A model generated the notes under the pieces. The model saw nothing but the letters and a program-made list of their open reading frames with translations. It was not told the DNA's origin and made no database searches. This document shows, piece after piece, positions 42,874-51,973 of a DNA stretch of 64,000 bases. A program made the position numbers and the translations under genes. The stretch's first letter is position 1, and each line of letters starts with the position of its first letter. The stretch is from Anaeropeptidivorans aminofermentans. Its GTDB lineage: Bacteria > Bacillota > Clostridia > Lachnospirales > UBA5962. The stretch spans positions 1,674,001 through 1,738,000 of the forward strand of contig NZ_OW711693.1 in NCBI RefSeq assembly GCF_940670685.1. The letters run 5' to 3'.

Positions 42874-44963
42874 TGGATTTATCTAATAAAAAATATTATA
42901 TAAATAGGGAATTAAGCTGGCTGGAGTTTAACGACAGGGTTCTTGAGGAGGCTCAGGATAAGAAAAACCCCTTAATAGAAAGGCTTAAATTTCTTGCAAT
43001 TACTTCTTCAAATTTAGACGAGTTTTTTATGGTAAGGGTCTCTACCCTTGTAAGCCAGATAGAGGCAGGCAGAGGCTTGCCGGACCCTTCAGGGCTTTCT
43101 CCTTTGGAGCAGCTTAAAAAAATCAGCATAAGAGTACACGATATGGTTTCAAAGCAATATAGCTGCCTTTACCGTTCCATTCTTCCAAGCCTTGAAAAGG
43201 AAGAAATATATTTTCTAAGCTACAATGACTTAAGTCCAAAGCAGGAAGAGTTTACAAGGCGATATTTCAATTCAACTATCTTTCCGATTCTGACCCCTAT
43301 GGCAATAGACAATTCAAGGCCCTTTCCGCTTTTAAACAATAAAGCACTGGTTTATCTTATAGAGCTTGAATCTGAAAACGATGATGAGGAAAATCTTCAC
43401 GCCGTAATGCAGGTTCCTACGGTTATTCCAAGGATAATCGAGCTTCCTAAAACAGAGGAAAGCAAAAGAGAATTTATATTTTTGGAAGATATCATCAAAA
43501 ACTTTATATCAGAGCTTTTTGAAGGCCATAAGGTATTAAAATCGGCTCTTTTCAGAATCACAAGAAGCTCCGATTTTGAAATTGACGAAGAAGATGCCCC
43601 TGATTTAATTAATGAAATTGAAAAGTATATAAAGCAGCGTAAATGGGGAAAGCCTGTACGCCTTGAAATAGAAAAGGATATGAGTAAAAGCTCCGTAAGC
43701 TTTCTTAAAAAAGAGCTTGATGTTCAAGAAGAGGATTTATATAGGATAAAAGGTTTTCTTGACTCTACGGTATGGTTTCAGTTTGAGGGTTTTAAAGGCT
43801 TTGAACACCTTAAAAATAGCACATTAAGGCCAAATCCCATAACAGACTTTATGGATAAGGATATTTTTGAAACCATAAGAGAAAAAGATATATTGCTCCA
43901 TCACCCTTATGACAGTTTTAGCTGTGTTATTGATTTTTTAAGAGAGGCGGCATTAGACCCTCAGGTTCTTGCCATTAAACAGACTTTATACAGGGTATCC
44001 GGAAATTCTCCCGTTGTAAATGCCCTTATGGAGGCTGCGGAAAATGGAAAGCAGGTTACTGTGGTAGTTGAGCTTAAGGCACGGTTTGATGAAGAAAATA
44101 ATATTAATTGGGCAAGGAAGCTTGAGCAGGCAGGCTGCCACGTAGTATACGGCTTAACAGGGCTTAAAACCCATTGCAAGGCCCTTCTTGTTGTACGAAA
44201 AGAAGAGGACAGAATAAGACGATATGTCCATTTAAGCACAGGTAATTATAACGACTCTACAGCGAAGCTTTATACGGATATAGGCTATTTTACATGCAAG
44301 GAGACCTTCGGAAAGGACATCTCCGCTCTTTTTAACGTTTTGACAGGGTATTCAAAAATTACAGGCTGGAATAAAATATACGTTGCCCCTGCAGGCCTTA
44401 GAAAGATGATTATAGAAGAAATAGAAAGAGAAGAAGAAAACGCTTTAGCCGGAAGGCCGGCTCAAATTATAGCAAAGATGAATTCCCTTGTAGATGAGGA
44501 GATTATAAAAGCTTTATATAAAGCATCGGAAGCAGGGGTTAAAATAAATCTTATCGTAAGGGGGATATGCTGCCTGCGTTCGGGCGTGCCGGAACTTAGC
44601 GAAAATATAAAAGTAGTAAGCATTGTGGACAGGTTTCTTGAACACAGCAGGATATATTATTTTGAAAATGACCAAAATCCCAGGATATTTCTTGCTTCTG
44701 CCGATTGGATGCCGAGAAATTTTGACAGAAGGGTTGAAATCGCTTTTCCCATAGAGGAAAAAGACCTTAAAGAAGAAATTATTAATATGCTTGATATTAC
44801 ATTATCAGATACGGATAAGCTTCGGATACAGAAAGCAGACGGCCTTTATGAAAGGGTTGACAAAAGGGGCAAAGAGCATATAAACTCTCAATTAGTGTTT
44901 TACGAACGCTCTAGAAAAAAATACCTTGATTTTCTTAAAGATACCACATACGGGGGAGAATAA
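42873..44963 (+). CDS. ppk1: Polyphosphate kinase 1
   Basis: A 696-residue enzyme, normal length for Ppk1. YINRELSWLEFNDRVLEEA opens the N domain. The catalytic His in TGLKTHCKALLVV and the second His in DRFLEHSRIYYFEN are both present, and VHLSTGNYNDSTAKLYTDIG is the conserved loop. It makes polyphosphate from ATP reversibly and is usually membrane-associated. It starts in the overlap with ppx. Confidence 0.95.
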   Translation: MDLSNKKYYINRELSWLEFNDRVLEEAQDKKNPLIERLKFLAITSSNLDEFFMVRVSTLVSQIEAGRGLPDPSGLSPLEQLKKISIRVHDMVSKQYSCLYRSILPSLEKEEIYFLSYNDLSPKQEEFTRRYFNSTIFPILTPMAIDNSRPFPLLNNKALVYLIELESENDDEENLHAVMQVPTVIPRIIELPKTEESKREFIFLEDIIKNFISELFEGHKVLKSALFRITRSSDFEIDEEDAPDLINEIEKYIKQRKWGKPVRLEIEKDMSKSSVSFLKKELDVQEEDLYRIKGFLDSTVWFQFEGFKGFEHLKNSTLRPNPITDFMDKDIFETIREKDILLHHPYDSFSCVIDFLREAALDPQVLAIKQTLYRVSGNSPVVNALMEAAENGKQVTVVVELKARFDEENNINWARKLEQAGCHVVYGLTGLKTHCKALLVVRKEEDRIRRYVHLSTGNYNDSTAKLYTDIGYFTCKETFGKDISALFNVLTGYSKITGWNKIYVAPAGLRKMIIEEIEREEENALAGRPAQIIAKMNSLVDEEIIKALYKASEAGVKINLIVRGICCLRSGVPELSENIKVVSIVDRFLEHSRIYYFENDQNPRIFLASADWMPRNFDRRVEIAFPIEEKDLKEEIINMLDITLSDTDKLRIQKADGLYERVDKRGKEHINSQLVFYERSRKKYLDFLKDTTYGGE

Positions 44964-44964
44964 T

Positions 44965-45402
44965 ATGCTTGAATTTAAATGGCTTAATGGAGCTGAAGAC
45001 GATATTTCAGCGGCTCTTAAAATAAGAGAGATTGTATTCGTTCAGGAACAAAATGTTCCAAAGGAAGATGACGACGATGAAGAAGGGGATAGAAATTCCC
45101 TTCACATGCTGATACTTGAAGACGGAAAGCCTGTAGGAACAGGAAGAATATTAATGACCGAAGAAAACTTTACCATTGGCCGTTTTGCCGTGTTAAAAGA
45201 GCATAGAGGCAAAGGCTACGGAAAGCTGGGAATGATTGCTCTAATGAATAAGGCTTATGACCTTGGCAGCAAAGAGCAGGTTATTCATGCTCAGTATTAT
45301 ATTAAAGATCTTTATGAAAGCCTTGGCTATAAGGAAGAAGGAGAGCCTTTCATGGACGCAGGGATAAAGCATATTACCATGCGCCATAAGGGAAGGGTTT
45401 AA
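44965..45402 (+). CDS. GNAT-family N-acetyltransferase
   Basis: A 145-residue acetyltransferase. The acetyl-CoA motif is VLKEHRGKGYGKLGMIALMN and the C-terminal SLGYKEEGEPFMDAGI block is seen in the ElaA/YjcF-type group. ATG 44965 is used since GGGGGAG precedes it; the longer frame overlaps ppk. The substrate is unknown. Confidence 0.87.
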   Translation: MLEFKWLNGAEDDISAALKIREIVFVQEQNVPKEDDDDEEGDRNSLHMLILEDGKPVGTGRILMTEENFTIGRFAVLKEHRGKGYGKLGMIALMNKAYDLGSKEQVIHAQYYIKDLYESLGYKEEGEPFMDAGIKHITMRHKGRV

Positions 45403-45441
45403 TATAAGACCATTAGGCATAGAAAACGGAGGTTTTTAATC

Positions 45442-46140
45442 ATGGCGGATATGTCGGGTTTTGGCGTTATATTTGATATGGACGGTACGATTATAGATAA
45501 TGAAGTACTATCTATATCTATGTTTAAGGATTTTTTTAAAGAGCAAAACGTAATTTTTAATAATGATATCGTAAAGGCCTGCATGGGAGCAAAAGACGGC
45601 TTATGGACGGCTATATTGAAGTTTAATCCCAAAGCAGATATTGAAAGCCTTAGGGAAGGCCTTAAAGAATATAGAAGCAAAAGACCCTTAAACTATAAAG
45701 AATTAATGCGGCCCAATATGAAAGTTCTTTTAAAAGGCCTTAAGGAAAGAGGGTTTAAGGTGGCCGTAGCCTCATCGACTTCTATGGCCGGCGTAAAGAG
45801 AAATCTTACACAATGCGAAATATTTGACGAATTTCATACAATTGTATCGGGAGATATGATTGTAATGGGAAAGCCGAATCCTGAAATTTATCTCTACTGC
45901 TGTGAAAAGCTTGGCCTTGAGCCTGAAAACTGCATTGCCATAGAAGATTCTCAAAACGGCCTTATTTCTGCGAAAAAGGCTGGAATGAAGGCCATAGCTC
46001 TTACAGACAGGCATTTTGGCTTTGATTTATCCTCTGCCGATAGGATAATGGATTTTTCTGATTTGACTGTTGAAAAAATTGAGCATATACTCATGAAGGA
46101 CAAAAACCAGATTTCAATAAAGAATTTCAGGAGGCCGTAA
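45442..46140 (+). CDS. HAD-superfamily hydrolase (beta-phosphoglucomutase-like)
   Basis: A 232-residue HAD enzyme. The nucleophile motif GVIFDMDGTIIDNE, a helical cap domain, VAVASSTSMAGVKRNL and KPNPEIYLYCCEKLGLEPEN fit the PGMB/phosphatase group. GGAGG precedes ATG 45442 and the stop overlaps cobT (TAATG). Position directly before cobT raises a possible role in cobalamin-related dephosphorylation, but this is only a guess. Confidence 0.88.
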   Translation: MADMSGFGVIFDMDGTIIDNEVLSISMFKDFFKEQNVIFNNDIVKACMGAKDGLWTAILKFNPKADIESLREGLKEYRSKRPLNYKELMRPNMKVLLKGLKERGFKVAVASSTSMAGVKRNLTQCEIFDEFHTIVSGDMIVMGKPNPEIYLYCCEKLGLEPENCIAIEDSQNGLISAKKAGMKAIALTDRHFGFDLSSADRIMDFSDLTVEKIEHILMKDKNQISIKNFRRP

Positions 46141-47234
46141 TGGAGGAAAAGTTAAAGGCAATTATTAGCAGCATAGAAGGCTGTGACAAAGAGGTATATA
46201 ATGAGGCAGTAAAAAGGCTGGATTCTCTTGCAAAGCCGCCAGGGAGCCTGGGAAGGCTTGAAAGCTTCTCAGCCCAGATTGCCGCAATAAAGGGAAAGCT
46301 TAAAAACAGCCTGGATAAAAGATGCCTTATTATCATGTGTTCCGATAACGGAATTGTAGAAGAAGGGGTAGCTTCCGCGCCCCAGAATGTTACATATTTT
46401 ATGAGCGTTAATTTTACAAGAGGGCTTACAGGAGCCGCTGTTCTTGCAAAACAGTATCATACGGACCTTAAAGTCGTGGACCTTGGCATAAACGCCGACC
46501 TTAATATAAAGGGCATCATCAACCGTAAAATACGAAAATCCACAGGCAATTTTACGAAAGAGCCTGCCATGACAAGACAAGAAGCTCTTCAGTCCATTAT
46601 GGCAGGAATAGAAATGGCAGATGAATGCTTTAAAGAAGGATATGACATCATAGGCCTCGGAGAAATGGGCATAGGCAATACCACTACCTCAGCGGCGGTT
46701 TTATCTGCTCTTTGCGGAATAGATACATTCTTAAGCGTAGGAAAGGGGGCGGGTTTAACCGATGAAGCTTATGAGAAAAAGAAAAGCATCATAGAAAAAG
46801 CCCTAAAGCTTCATCAGCCCGATTCTAAAGACCCTGTTGATGTACTCGCAAAGGTGGGGGGATTTGACATAGGGGCTATGGCAGGCGCTTTTATAGGTGC
46901 TGCAAAAAATAAAATGCCTGCTGTCATAGACGGATATATTTCTATGGTTTCGGCTCTTTTGGCCATAAGGCTTTGCCCGGAAGTAAAAGAATATCTCATA
47001 CCGTCTCACGCTTCCTATGAAAAGGGCTTTCAATATGCCGCCAAGGAAGCAGGCTTTGAACCTGTGCTTCATCTTAATATGCGTTTAGGCGAGGGAAGCG
47101 GCTGTCCTATCATGTTTTCTGTTCTTGACGGAGCCTGTGCCATTATGAATCATATGGCTACATTTGAAGAAGCAAATATAGCCACGGAATATTTAGATAA
47201 TATCAGTAAGGATAAAAGCTTTGAGGTAGAATAA
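46140..47234 (+). CDS. cobT: Nicotinate-nucleotide-dimethylbenzimidazole phosphoribosyltransferase
   Basis: A 364-residue CobT. LDSLAKPPGSLGRLE near the N-terminus, IGLGEMGIGNTTTSAAVLSA and the catalytic Glu region NMRLGEGSGCPI are all hallmarks. It activates the lower ligand base of cobalamin. It starts in a TAATG overlap with the HAD gene and is followed at once by cobU, so the two are probably coupled. AGGAGG is the ribosome site. Confidence 0.95.
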   Translation: MEEKLKAIISSIEGCDKEVYNEAVKRLDSLAKPPGSLGRLESFSAQIAAIKGKLKNSLDKRCLIIMCSDNGIVEEGVASAPQNVTYFMSVNFTRGLTGAAVLAKQYHTDLKVVDLGINADLNIKGIINRKIRKSTGNFTKEPAMTRQEALQSIMAGIEMADECFKEGYDIIGLGEMGIGNTTTSAAVLSALCGIDTFLSVGKGAGLTDEAYEKKKSIIEKALKLHQPDSKDPVDVLAKVGGFDIGAMAGAFIGAAKNKMPAVIDGYISMVSALLAIRLCPEVKEYLIPSHASYEKGFQYAAKEAGFEPVLHLNMRLGEGSGCPIMFSVLDGACAIMNHMATFEEANIATEYLDNISKDKSFEVE

Positions 47235-47807
47235 ATGAAGATTTTTATTTCAGGAGGCTGTAAAAACGGCAAATCTTATTACGCACAGAAGCTTGCCATG
47301 GCCCAGAGAAAGAAAAGCTTATATTATATAGCGACAATGCGCCCTGCAGATAAAGAGGACGACCTTCGGATAATCCGCCATAAGGAAGAAAGGAAGGATT
47401 GGGGTTTTGAGACAATTGAGTGCCCGGAGCATATAGAAAATATACTCAATATATGCAGTAAAGACGGTTCTTTTCTTCTGGATTCTCTTACGGCCCTTTT
47501 ATCTAATGAGATGTTTTCACCGGAAGGTAAATGTGATTTTTTTGCCTTTGAAAACATAAAAAAAGGCCTTGGAAAGGTTTATAAAAGCGTAGAAGATATC
47601 GTTGTAGTTTCGGACTATATTTATTCTGATGCATTTATATATGATGACTATACGGAAGGCTACAGAAGAAGCCTTGCTTGTCTCGATAGATTCTGTGCCG
47701 AACAATCAGACATTGTGATAGAATGCGTATTTTCAAGCCTAATCATACACAAAGGAAAAAAGGAGTTTGAAATGCTTTATGAGAAAATTAGCTCATTCCT
47801 TTTTTGA
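47235..47807 (+). CDS. cobU: Adenosylcobinamide kinase / guanylyltransferase
   Basis: A 190-residue CobU. The P-loop is ISGGCKNGKSYYAQKLA, ATMRPADKEDDLRI leads to the guanylylated His in IIRHKEERK, and LLDSLTALLSNEM is the Walker-B-like block. The late segment (VVVSDYIYSDAFIYDDYTEG) departs from the usual VSNEVG.GIVP pattern, which instead appears in the small protein at 48547. It overlaps cobS by 29 bases. Confidence 0.9.
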   Translation: MKIFISGGCKNGKSYYAQKLAMAQRKKSLYYIATMRPADKEDDLRIIRHKEERKDWGFETIECPEHIENILNICSKDGSFLLDSLTALLSNEMFSPEGKCDFFAFENIKKGLGKVYKSVEDIVVVSDYIYSDAFIYDDYTEGYRRSLACLDRFCAEQSDIVIECVFSSLIIHKGKKEFEMLYEKISSFLF

Positions 47808-48534
47808 GGCAGTTTCTATGTATACCATATTGCCTGCTCCTCATGGAGACTGGGAAGACGGCAGAGTAAAATATATCATGGCATTTCTGCCTTTGGTAGG
47901 CTTTCTTATAGGGCTTTTATGGGTTTTAGTTTATGCCGTATCTGCAAAGCTTCACATTCCCGTAATGCTGAGGGCTTTTATCATAAGTATTTTTCCGTTT
48001 TTTATCAGCGGATTTTTGCATATAGACGGTTTTATGGATACCTGCGACGCTTTATTTTCAAGAAGAGATTTGGACGAAAGGCTTCGTATTTTAAGAGATT
48101 CCCATGTTGGCTCTTTTGCCGTTACGAGCATTATAATGCTGATGCTGTGTAATTTTTCTTCGGCTCACGGAGTAATCACATTAAGCAAAGATTATTTTAT
48201 GCTTATAATCATTCCGATTATTTCGAGAAGCGGAGGGGCTGTTTTTCTTCTTAAAGCAAAGCCTTTAAAGGGAAGCAGCATGGGGGCATTTTTTAAAGAA
48301 AAAAGCCATGAAAATACGGTTTTATTCATTATAATTTCTATTATTCTATGCTGTATACTCTCGCTTATATTTTTTGGTATAAAAGGGCTTATACTTTCTT
48401 TCGCTTTGCTTTTTGCAGTAATCTTTACAGCGTACGGCTTAAATAAAAGCTTCGGCGGGTTCTCAGGAGATCTTACGGGCTTTTCCATCAGTGTTTGTGA
48501 GACATTGGGCTTATTTTTGCTTGCTGTTTTGTAA
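47779..48534 (+). CDS. cobS: Adenosylcobinamide-GDP ribazoletransferase (cobalamin synthase)
   Basis: A 251-residue integral membrane protein. HIDGFMDTCDALFSRR, then RLRILRDSHVGSFAV is the CobS signature, and GGFSGDLTGFS lies near the C-terminus. It joins AdoCbi-GDP to alpha-ribazole or its phosphate. ATG 47779 is preferred; AGGAG at 47761-47765 is 13 bases away and may serve through coupling to cobU, while TTG 47767 would be too close to it. Confidence 0.93.
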   Translation: MRKLAHSFFEAVSMYTILPAPHGDWEDGRVKYIMAFLPLVGFLIGLLWVLVYAVSAKLHIPVMLRAFIISIFPFFISGFLHIDGFMDTCDALFSRRDLDERLRILRDSHVGSFAVTSIIMLMLCNFSSAHGVITLSKDYFMLIIIPIISRSGGAVFLLKAKPLKGSSMGAFFKEKSHENTVLFIIISIILCCILSLIFFGIKGLILSFALLFAVIFTAYGLNKSFGGFSGDLTGFSISVCETLGLFLLAVL

Positions 48535-48546
48535 AGGGGAATTTGA

Positions 48547-48921
48547 ATGATACTTATTATAGGCGGAGCCTATCAAGGGAAGCTTGATACGGCAAAAAGA
48601 AAATACAATCTTTCCGATGAAGATGTAGTAAATCTTAAAACGGAAGCCATAGATTTCAATAAAAAGATATTTTATAATTTTCATGACTTTATTTATAGCC
48701 TTATTCTTGAAGGAAAGGATTCCATGGCCTTTTTGGAAAGCAATATGGATAAATTCAAGGATAAAATAATAATCTCTGATGATATTTCCCAAGGGGTGGT
48801 TCCCATAGACAGTAATTTCCGCCTTTGGCGTGAAGACCTTGGCAGGGCTTTGGGAAGGATAACGAGGGAATCTGAAACGGTTATAAGAGTTTTTGCAGGG
48901 ATAGAGACGGTGATAAAATGA
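48547..48921 (+). CDS. Small CobU-like protein with altered P-loop
   Basis: A 124-residue protein between cobS and cobC. The start LIIGGAYQGKLDTAKRKY resembles the CobU P-loop but with Leu in place of Ser after Lys. The middle of CobU, including the guanylylated His, is absent. The C-terminal ISDDISQGVVPID followed by RLWREDLGRALGRITRESET matches the conserved CobU tail, which the full-length cobU here lacks. It may be an accessory or partner subunit. GGGGAAT precedes ATG 48547; the stop overlaps the cobC start. Confidence 0.75.
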   Translation: MILIIGGAYQGKLDTAKRKYNLSDEDVVNLKTEAIDFNKKIFYNFHDFIYSLILEGKDSMAFLESNMDKFKDKIIISDDISQGVVPIDSNFRLWREDLGRALGRITRESETVIRVFAGIETVIK

Positions 48922-49517
48922 GTTTTGTTCTTTCTCTAATACGCCATGGAAAAACAATGCCTAATGAGAAGAAGCTTTACTGTGGCTGGGCGGACGTAGA
49001 CCTTTCCAAACAGGGAATAAAGGAAATGAAGGAATATGTAAAAGCCGGCATATACCCGCAGTCAGAGCTTTTTTTTACCAGCGGAATGAAAAGGGCCAAT
49101 GAGACGCTTAAGCTTATATACGGCAAAGACTGCGTATTTAAAGAAATGGCAAGCTTTAAAGAGCTTAATGTAGGCATATTCGATTTAAAATCCTATGAAG
49201 AGCTTAAAAATCATAAAGAATATATAGCATGGATAAGCGATAAGGAAGGAAGCTATCGCTGCCCTGGAGGGGAAAGCCGGAAAGAATTTTACCTTAGAGT
49301 AAAAAGAGGCCTATTTGAGCTTACCAATGAAATTATTAAAAGCAAGGCAGAATCTGCTGTTCTTCTATGTCACGGCGGAGTAATTGTCGCCATTATGGAG
49401 AGCCTTTTCCTATCAAACAATAACTTTTATGACTGGCAGCCAAAGTCCGGTATGGGCTATAAGCTTTTATATAACGGAACGGAATACTCAGGATATGAAA
49501 AAATAAATATAGAATGA
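48918..49517 (+). CDS. cobC: Histidine phosphatase, alpha-ribazole-phosphate phosphatase type
   Basis: A 199-residue member of the phosphoglycerate-mutase-like superfamily. The catalytic motif is LIRHGKTMPN, GWADVDLSKQG is the usual next block, and the second His is in VLLCHGGVIVA. At the end of the cobalamin genes it most likely acts as CobC, removing phosphate from alpha-ribazole phosphate or cobalamin phosphate. It starts in a four-base overlap with the previous gene. Confidence 0.88.
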   Translation: MSFVLSLIRHGKTMPNEKKLYCGWADVDLSKQGIKEMKEYVKAGIYPQSELFFTSGMKRANETLKLIYGKDCVFKEMASFKELNVGIFDLKSYEELKNHKEYIAWISDKEGSYRCPGGESRKEFYLRVKRGLFELTNEIIKSKAESAVLLCHGGVIVAIMESLFLSNNNFYDWQPKSGMGYKLLYNGTEYSGYEKINIE

Positions 49518-49537
49518 TGATAAAGTTTAAATTCAAT

Positions 49538-49673
49538 TATAGTAAGTTTTTTATAAAGAAGGAAGAAAAGCCTTCATTAGAGAATCAAAATACAAGTTTC
49601 CTTTGGAAACACTAGATTTTTGTGTCTATGTGAATATACGGTTTTATTTCTTCTTCATTTTAAATTTGTTATA
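49538..49673. repeat. Dispersed repeat family B, copy 5
   Basis: TATAGTAAGTTTTTTATAAAG on the left, AAATTTGTTATA on the right, with interior blocks GTTTCCTTTGGAAAC and GTGAATATACGGTTTTA shared with copies 1, 2 and 10. Confidence 0.85.
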
Positions 49674-49692
49674 ATTTAAACCCATCACTATC

Positions 49693-49822
49693 TATAGTCA
49701 ATTTCAAATTAAACAGTAATAAAAATCGTATATTTTGAATGGCTTAAACATAGGGATTTTATATGTTTAAGCCGTTTATAAAAAATAGATTTTTATTGCT
49801 TCCTTCTGTGAAATTTACTGTA
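49693..49822. repeat. Dispersed repeat family B (subtype II), copy 6
   Basis: TATAGTCAATTTCAAATTAA to GTGAAATTTACTGTA. It is the reverse complement of copy 9 at 53651 over most of its length, including the long stem GGCTTAAACAT..ATGTTTAAGCC. Confidence 0.85.
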
Positions 49823-49837
49823 AGTTCATGAATCTTT

Positions 49838-49887
49838 ATATTTCCGCAAAAAGACCGTCTCTAGAGACGGCCTTTTTGCGGAAATAT
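49838..49887. terminator. Bidirectional terminator between convergent genes
   Basis: ATATTTCCGCAAAAAG pairs with CTTTTTGCGGAAATAT, with inner CCGTCTC/GAGACGG. It lies between the cobC side and the convergent methyltransferase gene. Confidence 0.92.
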
Positions 49888-49920
49888 ATTCTTATCAATA
49901 ATGAGAAATGGTCAAATTAT

Positions 49921-51696
49921 TTATTGCTCAAAAGAAAGAGCCTGTATATTGGAAATGATGGAGCAGACGATTTCTATTCGTTTAAAAGGTGTCATGATAT
50001 AATATCCGTCTACATAAGGAAAGATTTCCTTTGCTATTTTCGTAGAAAGCTCTACGGCAAGCCTTCGGCCTTCTTCTTTTGAAACATTTTCATACATTTT
50101 TATTATTTCATCGGAGACATTTATTCCCGATATTTCATTATTCATAAAGCATGCGTTTTTATAGCTTATAATAGGCATTATTCCGCCTATGATTTTAACG
50201 TCTAAGGCATTTCTTGCTCTTTTAAGGTTTTCAAAGGCCTCGGGTGTAAGCACAGGCTGAGTAAGAAACATGGAAACGCCGCTTTTAATTTTATTTTCCG
50301 CATGTTTTAATTGTGCATCAAAATTTCTGGCGTTTACATTAAGGGCTCCGCTTATGAGAAAGGGACGGGTCAATATAGATTCGTTAAGGCTTGCTATATA
50401 AGAAGCAAGGTTTGCAGAGTTAAAGCTGAACATTGCCTTTATCTCGTCTCTTTGAGCAGAGGGGATAGGGTCGCCTGTAACTACAAGGACGTTTTCAATT
50501 CCTTCGATACTTAGCCCGAGAAGAAGGGCCTTGGTCGCATTAATATTCCTGTCACGGCAGGTAAGATGGGGCATAGTTTCAATATCTAAATCCCTTTTTA
50601 TTTTACATGCCAGAAGGCTTGAATCTACTCTTGCCCTTGCTATGGGGCAGTCTGCTATGGTAATTACGTCTATTCCTACAGATTTGAGCATTTTAGCGCT
50701 TTCAATAAAAAAGTCTATATCCGTATCCGTAGGAGGGTCAAGTTCAACGGCTATTATTTTATTGCCGGAATTTATTTTATCAAGAAGCTTAAAAGAAGAT
50801 TGAGAAGAGGATTGCTCCAAATGAAGCTCAGGGTGTTTTTTCGGCTCCTGTTTTTTTACGTTTTCAAGTATTTTTGCAGTCTGCTTTATGAATTCAGGGG
50901 TAGTTCCGCAGCAGCCTCCTAAAATAGCGACGCCCTGCTTGGCTATTTCAGCCATCTGAGAAGCAAAATAAGAAGCCCTTCCGTCAAAAAACGTTCTGTT
51001 ATTAATAACCGTGGGATAGCCTGCGTTAGGCATGATGCTGACGGTTTTCCCGTATATGTCTATTCCCTTTATATATTCAAGAAGATGCCGTGGGCCTGAT
51101 ATACAATTAAAACCTAAAGCGTCTATGGAATCTATTTCTGATACTTCATAGAATATTTTTTTGCCGGACATACCTTTTCTTGTATAGCCTTCGGGAGTAA
51201 CTGCAAATTCCGTGAGAATAAATGCTGTAGTTTTTTTGCTTTTGATATATAAAGAGATTTCCTTTAGATAATCTGTAGAGGGAAATGTTTCAAAAAGAAA
51301 GTTCTCTGCTCCTGCTTCAAGAAATATATCGGCTATTTCCATATAGCCTTCCAATGGGTCTTCCGAATTTACAGAGGGTATGGGTCCAATGTCTGCAAAG
51401 ACAAAAGCATCTTTCTTAGCGGCTTTTGAAGCTATGTCAAAACCTTCGGATATTATTTCTTTCAGAAGCTTTGAATCACAGTTAAGGCTTGTTTTATTTG
51501 CGCCGAAGGTATTGGTTTTTATTGCCTTTGCACCGGCGTCTATATATTCTCTATGTATTTTAAATATAGTTTCAGGGTCATTAAGATTTGCAAGTTCGCA
51601 GCTTTTCAAAGAAGAATTTGATTTGTCGGCATAGTAGGTTCCCATTGCTCCGTCAAAAAGTAAAATATTGTCTTTAATATATTCGATTGTTGTCAT
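49921..51696 (-). CDS. Homocysteine S-methyltransferase / methylenetetrahydrofolate reductase fusion
   Basis: A 591-residue two-domain protein. The N-terminal homocysteine methyltransferase has LLFDGAMGTYYAD, GFNCISGPRHLL and the zinc-binding Cys pair in GVAILGGCCGTTPEF. From about residue 300 an MTHFR domain follows (IAVELDPPTDTDIDFF, DCPIARARVDSS, LTCRDRNINATKALLLGL). Such fusions supply methyl groups for methionine synthesis. ATG 51696 follows TTTGGAG; the upstream extension has no site. It lies beside the cobalamin genes, fitting B12-linked methyl transfer, though it has no B12-binding domain itself. Confidence 0.92.
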   Translation of the reverse strand: MTTIEYIKDNILLFDGAMGTYYADKSNSSLKSCELANLNDPETIFKIHREYIDAGAKAIKTNTFGANKTSLNCDSKLLKEIISEGFDIASKAAKKDAFVFADIGPIPSVNSEDPLEGYMEIADIFLEAGAENFLFETFPSTDYLKEISLYIKSKKTTAFILTEFAVTPEGYTRKGMSGKKIFYEVSEIDSIDALGFNCISGPRHLLEYIKGIDIYGKTVSIMPNAGYPTVINNRTFFDGRASYFASQMAEIAKQGVAILGGCCGTTPEFIKQTAKILENVKKQEPKKHPELHLEQSSSQSSFKLLDKINSGNKIIAVELDPPTDTDIDFFIESAKMLKSVGIDVITIADCPIARARVDSSLLACKIKRDLDIETMPHLTCRDRNINATKALLLGLSIEGIENVLVVTGDPIPSAQRDEIKAMFSFNSANLASYIASLNESILTRPFLISGALNVNARNFDAQLKHAENKIKSGVSMFLTQPVLTPEAFENLKRARNALDVKIIGGIMPIISYKNACFMNNEISGINVSDEIIKMYENVSKEEGRRLAVELSTKIAKEIFPYVDGYYIMTPFKRIEIVCSIISNIQALSFEQ

Positions 51697-51973
51697 GGCG
51701 TTCTCCAAATTAGATGTGTTTAACTTATAGTACATGATAAGGCTGATTAAGTCAAGTTCCTGTTATAGTTAAATAAATAAAGAAATACGGAAAAATTAGA
51801 TTTTATAAACTTTTAAATTTGTGGTTTAAAATTTGTACTTATAAATGAAATAAGCCTTTTGTATATATATTTATTTTATCTGCATAAAATTAAATTGCTC
51901 TTATATAAAAAAACAGATATAATATATTAGAAAATAATCATCATAATTATTAAGCTGGAGGCTGGGGTTAAAA

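Noticed and set aside
45403-46139. Cobalamin riboswitch expected near cobT
   Set aside because: No B12-box-like sequence was seen before the HAD-cobT genes or elsewhere in the window.
49828-50082. 84-codon plus frame near the cobC terminator
   Set aside because: It runs through a bidirectional terminator and into the antisense strand of the methyltransferase gene.
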